From Flavobacterium sp. (lineage in GTDB: Bacteria > Bacteroidota > Bacteroidia > Flavobacteriales > Flavobacteriaceae): 64,000 nt of DNA. How positions within the stretch are numbered: the first letter of the stretch is position 1; each line of letters starts with the position of its first letter. The stretch is from the NCBI RefSeq assembly GCF_027484705.1, contig NZ_JAIXSL010000004.1, positions 56,996-120,995 of the forward strand, in the 5' to 3' direction. Position numbers and translations under genes: made by a program. The notes beneath the pieces are model-generated. The model saw only the letters and a program-made list of their open reading frames with translations. It searched no databases and was not told the origin of the DNA. Below, piece by piece: positions 58,928-64,000 of this stretch.

Positions 58928-59062
58928 AGCCTATAACGTTCCGCCAATAGGCGGATTTGCGACTAATGGAAAGAAATCTTTTCATTAAAGCAAAACGAAA
59001 ATACGAAAATAAACGTTCCCAAACCGAAAATTTAGCAATGGAGCTTGTTGGCTGTTAGCGGA
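58928..59062 (-). repeat. attC-like element 7
   Basis: AGCCTATAACGTTCCGCC...GGCTGTTAGCGGA. Confidence 0.78.
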
Positions 59063-59141
59063 TGTGCCAATATTTATCTGCATTTTTCAAATTAAAATCA
59101 AATAAGTTTGCAAATTGAAAACTTTTAATTAGATTTGCCCC

Positions 59142-59471
59142 ATGAAAATCCTTGTAAAGAAAACGATTCTATTTTATACCGAAAAATATCCAATTGCTAA
59201 AACTCAATTGTTGATTTGGTATAATGAATTTTCAAAACTAGATTTTCACAATTTTAATGAACTCAAACGGGTTTATGGAAATGCAAGTATCGTAAACAAT
59301 GAAAGAGTTGTTTTCAATATTAAAGGAAATGATTTTCGGTTAGTGGTTTCAGTAAACTTTTTGCAAACAGCTTGTTATGTAATTTGGTTTGGAACTCACA
59401 AAGAATATGATAAAATTAATGTTGAAACTGTTGCTTTTGATACCGCAATCTTAAATTATAAAAAGCTATAA
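59142..59471 (+). CDS. higB: HigB-type mRNA interferase toxin
   Basis: IVNNERVVFNIKGNDFRLVVSVNFLQTACYVIWFGTHKEYDKIN. Confidence 0.93.
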   Translation: MKILVKKTILFYTEKYPIAKTQLLIWYNEFSKLDFHNFNELKRVYGNASIVNNERVVFNIKGNDFRLVVSVNFLQTACYVIWFGTHKEYDKINVETVAFDTAILNYKKL

Positions 59472-59473
59472 CT

Positions 59474-59830
59474 ATGAATTGGAAAGTATTGAAAACAGAG
59501 GAAAATTACAATAAAGCTTCTATGCGATTGATGGAAATATTCCATGCAAAACCTAACACGCCAGAAAGTGACGAGTTAGATTTACTGATGGTTTTGGTAA
59601 AAGATTACGATGATAAGCATTATGAATTACCTGAACTTGATGCTTTAGAAGTTATCAAATATAAAATGCAGGAAATGGGAATGAAGGCAAAAGATCTTGA
59701 GCCAATAATTGGAAGTAAAGGTCACGTTTCATCCATTCTTTCGGGAAAGCGCGAAATCACTTTGAAAATGGCACAAAAACTCAAAAATTATTTCAGTATT
59801 CCTGCTGAAGTATTTTTACATAACGCATAG
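59474..59830 (+). CDS. higA: HigA-type HTH antitoxin
   Basis: MGMKAKDLEPIIGSKGHVSSILSGKREITLKMAQKLKNYFSIPAEVFL; 2 nt after toxin stop. Confidence 0.93.
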   Translation: MNWKVLKTEENYNKASMRLMEIFHAKPNTPESDELDLLMVLVKDYDDKHYELPELDALEVIKYKMQEMGMKAKDLEPIIGSKGHVSSILSGKREITLKMAQKLKNYFSIPAEVFLHNA

Positions 59831-59866
59831 CAAAAGTTCAATTACACGCAATTTTTTCAAGGCATT

Positions 59867-60001
59867 TCCGCTAACGGTCGATGCTAGAGCTTGTGGCGGC
59901 TTATGGAAATCATTTTTTCCATAAACGACAAAGCGAAGTTATGAAAAGTAAACGAACAATTTACCGAGAACTAGCCATAAGATTTAGCATTTGTTAGCGG
60001 C
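59867..60001 (-). repeat. attC-like element 8
   Basis: TCCGCTAACGGTCG...AAGATTTAGCATTTGTTAGCGGC. Confidence 0.78.
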
Positions 60002-60022
60002 TGGCTTTTTCGATTTAAACTA

Positions 60023-60706
60023 TTAGTTCTTGACAATTTTCTTATTTATTATTCCCATGTTGGTGTCAATTCTTAGAATGTAAACTCCGGAATTTAGGTC
60101 AGCAATATTTATGGCTTCAAAATCGCTTTTAGTGGTCTTTACAATTTGTCCAATTGAATTGACAACGTCAATTTTTGAAGCTATTAATTGCTTTAAATTT
60201 AAATAAATAGCTGCATTAGTTGGGTTTGGATAGATAGTTATCTTCTCTGAATCAAATTCAGTTGTATTTAACGGAAAATTTTGGAATATTTCATAAGCCA
60301 TGAGCGGGCTGCTTAACGTCAAAGTGTAACCTTGCCCTTGTGGATAAATATTATAGTAAACTGGATATCGCAAAAAATCAAAGAAGTTTAGTTCAAATAA
60401 TTCATGTGTTTGTGAGCTACAAATTGATAATGTAGAGACTAGGTCAAATGGATCTAAATAATCCGAAGTTATATTAGAAAAAGAACCGAAAAAGCTGTTA
60501 CATGCACCTTGACCAGTAAAACTAAGATCATCGGAAATGGTGAGTGTTGGCGTAATTGGAGGGTCAATTTCAGAGACATTGAATGATGGACTAAAATCAC
60601 CGACGTATTGACTTAAATACCATGTCTGGAATAATAGAGGATTTGGCTCTTGAGAGAAACAGTTTAAGCTGTAAAGTACTGAAATTACGATGGTTAATTT
60701 TTTCAT
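60023..60706 (-). CDS. META-like domain protein with T9SS type A C-terminal sorting signal
   Basis: Signal peptide; GQGACNSFFGSFS; C-term IYPNPTNAAIYLN...GVYILRI...KKIVKN. Confidence 0.85.
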   Translation of the reverse strand: MKKLTIVISVLYSLNCFSQEPNPLLFQTWYLSQYVGDFSPSFNVSEIDPPITPTLTISDDLSFTGQGACNSFFGSFSNITSDYLDPFDLVSTLSICSSQTHELFELNFFDFLRYPVYYNIYPQGQGYTLTLSSPLMAYEIFQNFPLNTTEFDSEKITIYPNPTNAAIYLNLKQLIASKIDVVNSIGQIVKTTKSDFEAINIADLNSGVYILRIDTNMGIINKKIVKN

Positions 60707-60751
60707 CTTTATTGATTTAAGTTATTGAATTTACGTTTTCGCGCTCCGCTT

Positions 60752-60893
60752 GCCGCTAACGTTTCGCCGCCACGACTGGTTGCGGCTGATGGAAATAGTT
60801 TTCTCCACCAAGTAGGAGCGAAGTTAGGAAAAAGAAACAGACAATTTACCGAAAAACTAGCCATGAAGTTTTAGTATGTGTTACCAGTAGGCG
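60752..60893 (-). repeat. attC-like element 9
   Basis: GCCGCTAACGTTTCGCCGCC...GTTTTAGTATGTGTTACCAGTAGGCG. Confidence 0.78.
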
Positions 60894-60905
60894 TCTTATT
60901 CATTT

Positions 60906-61463
60906 CTATTGTTCATCATCATCTTTTTGATAACCTTCATAATAATATGATTGTTCGATTCCTTTAAAGATGACTTCTCTGTTGTCAATTTCGTCAGTTA
61001 AGTTTTGGCCAAGCAAAGTTCTTAATTCCAAATCGTTGATTGGGCTTCTTTCCATTGCTTGTAAGTAAAGTGATTTGTCAACAAATTGCCAGTTTACTAA
61101 TTTTTTTAGTCTAGCTTTTAAAATCATATCGAGCCAAATTCGCATTGTTCTTCCATTTCCTTCCATAAATGGATGGGCAATATTAATTTCAGTATATTTT
61201 GCAATAATTTCTTCAAAACTATTCTCGGGCATTAGCTCGATTTTCACCAAGATTTCATTTAAGTACAATGCGTTTGCAAATCTGAAACCGCCTTTTGAAA
61301 TATTTAGAGTTCTAACTTTTCCAGCAAAATCATACAATCCACCAAATAAATATTGGTGAATTTCTTTCAACCCTTTTGTGGTTCCAATTTCGATTTTATC
61401 AATATCATTTGATTCAAACAAACGATAAGCATTTTCTAAACTTTCTTTATCAATATTCTTCAT
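60906..61463 (-). CDS. Fic/DOC family protein
   Basis: [29 protein letters not shown]; Fic motif [12 protein letters not shown]. Confidence 0.95.
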   Translation of the reverse strand: MKNIDKESLENAYRLFESNDIDKIEIGTTKGLKEIHQYLFGGLYDFAGKVRTLNISKGGFRFANALYLNEILVKIELMPENSFEEIIAKYTEINIAHPFMEGNGRTMRIWLDMILKARLKKLVNWQFVDKSLYLQAMERSPINDLELRTLLGQNLTDEIDNREVIFKGIEQSYYYEGYQKDDDEQ

Positions 61464-61583
61464 ATAAAATCAGATTTTTAATCTATCTGTTTATTGTCAA
61501 AAATACTTTAAAAGTTTATCATTTACTTAAAAACTGACTACTTTTTTGTCAATATTGATTTGTATTTATTTCCGGTTTCGATA

Positions 61584-61722
61584 CGCTTACTGGTAACGTT
61601 TCGCTGCCAGAAGCATTCGCGGCTGGGCGAATGCGTTTTCTCCATTAGGAGAAACGAAAATAGGGAAAAGATTTGACAACGAACCGAATTCTTAGCGATT
61701 GCGTTTGACAGCTGTTAGCGGT
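61584..61722 (-). repeat. attC-like element 10
   Basis: CGCTTACTGGTAACGTTTCGCTGCC...TTCTTAGCGATTGCGTTTGACAGCTGTTAGCGGT. Confidence 0.8.
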
Positions 61723-61742
61723 TCGTTGTTTTTATTCCGTTG

Positions 61743-62438
61743 TTATTTTCTTTCAGACTTTACACCGACAATTATTAACCATAAACAAATTCCAATTTCT
61801 CCAACGCTTGCTGGTATACTAATGAATTTTAGTATTCCGATTTCAGAATAATTTTTGAGAAGTGTATCACCTATAAAATCTATCAAATACCCAAAACATC
61901 CTAACATCAATAGTATTCCTAAAAATTTAGGAAGAAATCCGGATTTGAATATTAAGTATCCGAATGGAAACAACCAAAGCCCAGAGAATATGTGAATAAT
62001 CCTCATTCCATTATCATATTGGTTAAGAAACAGCATAACCTGTGAATGGATTTGATCTGATGAAAATCCATATACGTTATTTGAATCATTCACAAAAAAA
62101 AGAACAGAAAACAAGTTTTGAACATTTATAAAATATATAGGCACACTTATTAAGGCAAAAAGCACCATAAGTTTTGCGTAATCATCATTGACTGGTTTTA
62201 GTAGTTTATATAAAACAAGTGGTAGGAACAGAAAAAATGTATAACAAGCCAAACCGCAGACAATCCAAAATCGAAAAAGTGTTTGATTGGCTACAATAGC
62301 ATTATATGTATTTGTTGCATTATCCCAATCAATTAGTTTTGAAGGAGCATACATTAAACTAAATATCCCTGTAATTACCACTCCTAAATACAGTAATCCT
62401 GCAAGTCTTGCTATTTTTTTTAAAGACATATGTTCCAT
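61743..62438 (-). CDS. DUF4386-family membrane protein
   Basis: KKIARLAGLLYLGVVITGIFSLMYAPSKLI...NIWLFPFGYLIFKSGFLPKFLGILLMLGC-like pattern. Confidence 0.88.
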   Translation of the reverse strand: MEHMSLKKIARLAGLLYLGVVITGIFSLMYAPSKLIDWDNATNTYNAIVANQTLFRFWIVCGLACYTFFLFLPLVLYKLLKPVNDDYAKLMVLFALISVPIYFINVQNLFSVLFFVNDSNNVYGFSSDQIHSQVMLFLNQYDNGMRIIHIFSGLWLFPFGYLIFKSGFLPKFLGILLMLGCFGYLIDFIGDTLLKNYSEIGILKFISIPASVGEIGICLWLIIVGVKSERK

Positions 62439-62444
62439 AATATA

Positions 62445-62858
62445 CTATATTTTAGGCCATTTCCAAGCGTGAAATACTATAATAGTTGTGATAATACTTT
62501 CAAGAAAAGAAAGATACATATAAAACGCGTGCCATTTAGATATTGATGATATTCCAACAAAAAAAGTAAAAAAAGTAAAAAATATTCCTAAACTAATACT
62601 TAACCATTTTGTCAATTTTGGATTTGCTACTAATGAAATAAAAATCATCAAAGCGGGAATTGCTAATACAAAAGTTGCGATGAACAATTTTAATGGATCG
62701 TCTAACATGTTTTGTCCATTTATTAATCCTTCTACTTTATTAGGAACATACAATTCAAAATAGTCGCCATATATATAACAAAACATGACAGCAGTCCACA
62801 ATGCAGATAGTTTAATTCTTACATTTATTTTATAATTTTCTAAATTCTCTCTACTCAT
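62445..62858 (-). CDS. hypothetical four-TM membrane protein
   Basis: 137 aa, four hydrophobic helices. Confidence 0.65.
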   Translation of the reverse strand: MSRENLENYKINVRIKLSALWTAVMFCYIYGDYFELYVPNKVEGLINGQNMLDDPLKLFIATFVLAIPALMIFISLVANPKLTKWLSISLGIFFTFFTFFVGISSISKWHAFYMYLSFLESIITTIIVFHAWKWPKI

Positions 62859-62905
62859 TTTTATTTTTTTGAATGAGTCGAAGTTCGCTCTTTTTTGTTA
62901 CAATG

Positions 62906-63040
62906 ACCGCTAACGTTTGGCCGCTACCCGAAGTTGCGGCATGGCAACCGAGTTTTCTCCATTACCGCAAACGAAAATAGGGAAAAAAGACGAACAACTT
63001 AACGAAAAACAGCAATTTCGGGTAACGGCTGTTAGCAGCA
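62906..63040 (-). repeat. attC-like element 11
   Basis: ACCGCTAACGTTTGGCCGC...TAACGGCTGTTAGCAGCA. Confidence 0.78.
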
Positions 63041-63047
63041 GGAAAAT

Positions 63048-63362
63048 TTAAATTTTATTTAGTTTTTCTGGATTTCTACGTGTATCAAAAACATGAGAAA
63101 CAATTATCATTTTATTGGTTTCATCAATCCAGTAAATGATTTTATAACTCTTGAAAATTATATACCTATATTCTTGAACTCGATCTTTTAATAGTTCTTC
63201 TTTTTGTCCGCCGTAAGGATTTTTATCTAGTTCAAATGAAGAATCAACAATTCCATTTATTAGCTTTTGAGCAACTCTAACTCCAGCAGTAAATTTATAA
63301 TACTCAAAAATATCGTTAAGTTTATCTTCGGCAAATACTGTCCAATATACAACTAACTCCAT
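63048..63362 (-). CDS. RelE/ParE-type toxin
   Basis: VVYWTVFAEDKLNDIFEYYKFTAGVRVAQKLINGI...LKDRVQEYRYIIFKSYKIIYWIDETNKMIIVSHVFDTRRNP. Confidence 0.92.
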   Translation of the reverse strand: MELVVYWTVFAEDKLNDIFEYYKFTAGVRVAQKLINGIVDSSFELDKNPYGGQKEELLKDRVQEYRYIIFKSYKIIYWIDETNKMIIVSHVFDTRRNPEKLNKI

Positions 63363-63595
63363 TTCTGAATTTTAGCTTTTAATTCATTTGATGAAATGTA
63401 GCGGCCATTTTTAAAATCATCTTCAGCTTGGTCGATATCCTTATTGAACTGTTCAAGGCTCATTGGTTTCATTTCTTTTTCAATTAATTCTGCTTTACGC
63501 TTATGAAGTAATTTTTCAAGACCAATAACAATTTCCTCATTTTGGAGTCTGAGAAATTCCTGGACAAAAGATATTTTACGAGCTTCTAAATTCAT
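63353..63595 (-). CDS. cognate antitoxin (80 aa)
   Basis: Upstream of and overlapping the toxin by ~10 bp; acidic small protein. Confidence 0.75.
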   Translation of the reverse strand: MNLEARKISFVQEFLRLQNEEIVIGLEKLLHKRKAELIEKEMKPMSLEQFNKDIDQAEDDFKNGRYISSNELKAKIQKWS

Positions 63596-63692
63596 GTCTT
63601 TTATTTTTATTTCAAATGTAATATAATTTTTCTATTTCAATTTAATTTTAACGCTGGTGTCTTGTCCTGAAATAGGTTGACTCTTTTTGTTA

Positions 63693-64000
63693 TTAATTCA
63701 GGCTATAATATTTGTATTTATGTTCTTGATTTTTGTGTGCAAACTCCGGCGTTTTCATTTTCAGGCTGTAATGTCTTCTTTGCTTGTTGTAAATGTTTAC
63801 AGCTTGTTTGAGCATTTTCTTAGCCATGACCAAGTTAGGTAATGTTTTGATAAAACCAAATTCATATTTTAGGATTCCGTTGATTCTTTCGGCTACGGCA
63901 TTTTCATACGGATCATACTTTTGAGTTGTGCTAAGTAGCATGCCATTATTTTGTGCGTAATCGGAGAATTCCGGGCAGCAATATTGAATTCCTCTGTCAC
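63693..64000 (-). mobile_element. IS3-family transposase OrfB (integrase core C-term), partial, continues past the right edge
   Basis: DRGIQYCCPEFSDYAQNNGMLLSTTQKYDPYENAVAERINGILKYEF...YNKQRRHYSLKMKTPEFAHK; frame stays open to 64000. Confidence 0.92.

Overview
AT-rich Bacteroidetes (Flavobacterium-like, judged from protein style) window with four blocks. (1) ~1-14.5 kb: right part of a prophage on the minus strand (portal fragment, terminase large and small subunits, C5 DNA methyltransferase, HNH, DnaB helicase, replication initiator, HD hydrolase, divergent repressor). It contains a diversity-generating retroelement (DGR): reverse transcriptase, one template repeat and three tandem target genes with variable repeats. 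The prophage probably ends in a duplicated tRNA-Ser 3' end near 14.48 kb. (2) ~14.8-24.9 kb: a defence operon (hsdR-hsdM-hsdS plus PtuA/PtuB-like Septu genes) bounded by long inverted repeats. (3) ~25-29.3 kb: SigZ-like sigma factor, Cys-rich mini-gene with a frame disruption, Crp/Fnr regulator and small enzymes. This is followed by a co-directional 11-gene cluster at 30.2-47.1 kb: TIR-FGE, J-like, GrpE-like and Hsp70 genes, a small membrane protein, patatin phospholipase, SLOG-like, TIR-TPR, exported beta-propeller, lipoprotein, membrane TIR, exported WD40. I consider it a candidate undescribed immune or stress-signalling system. (4) ~48-63.6 kb: unrelated small genes separated by ~110-140 bp attC-like elements whose ends co-vary across each gene, as expected for integron cassettes, with IS30 and IS3 pieces. 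All assignments come from reading the sequence and the supplied translations; no database search was run.
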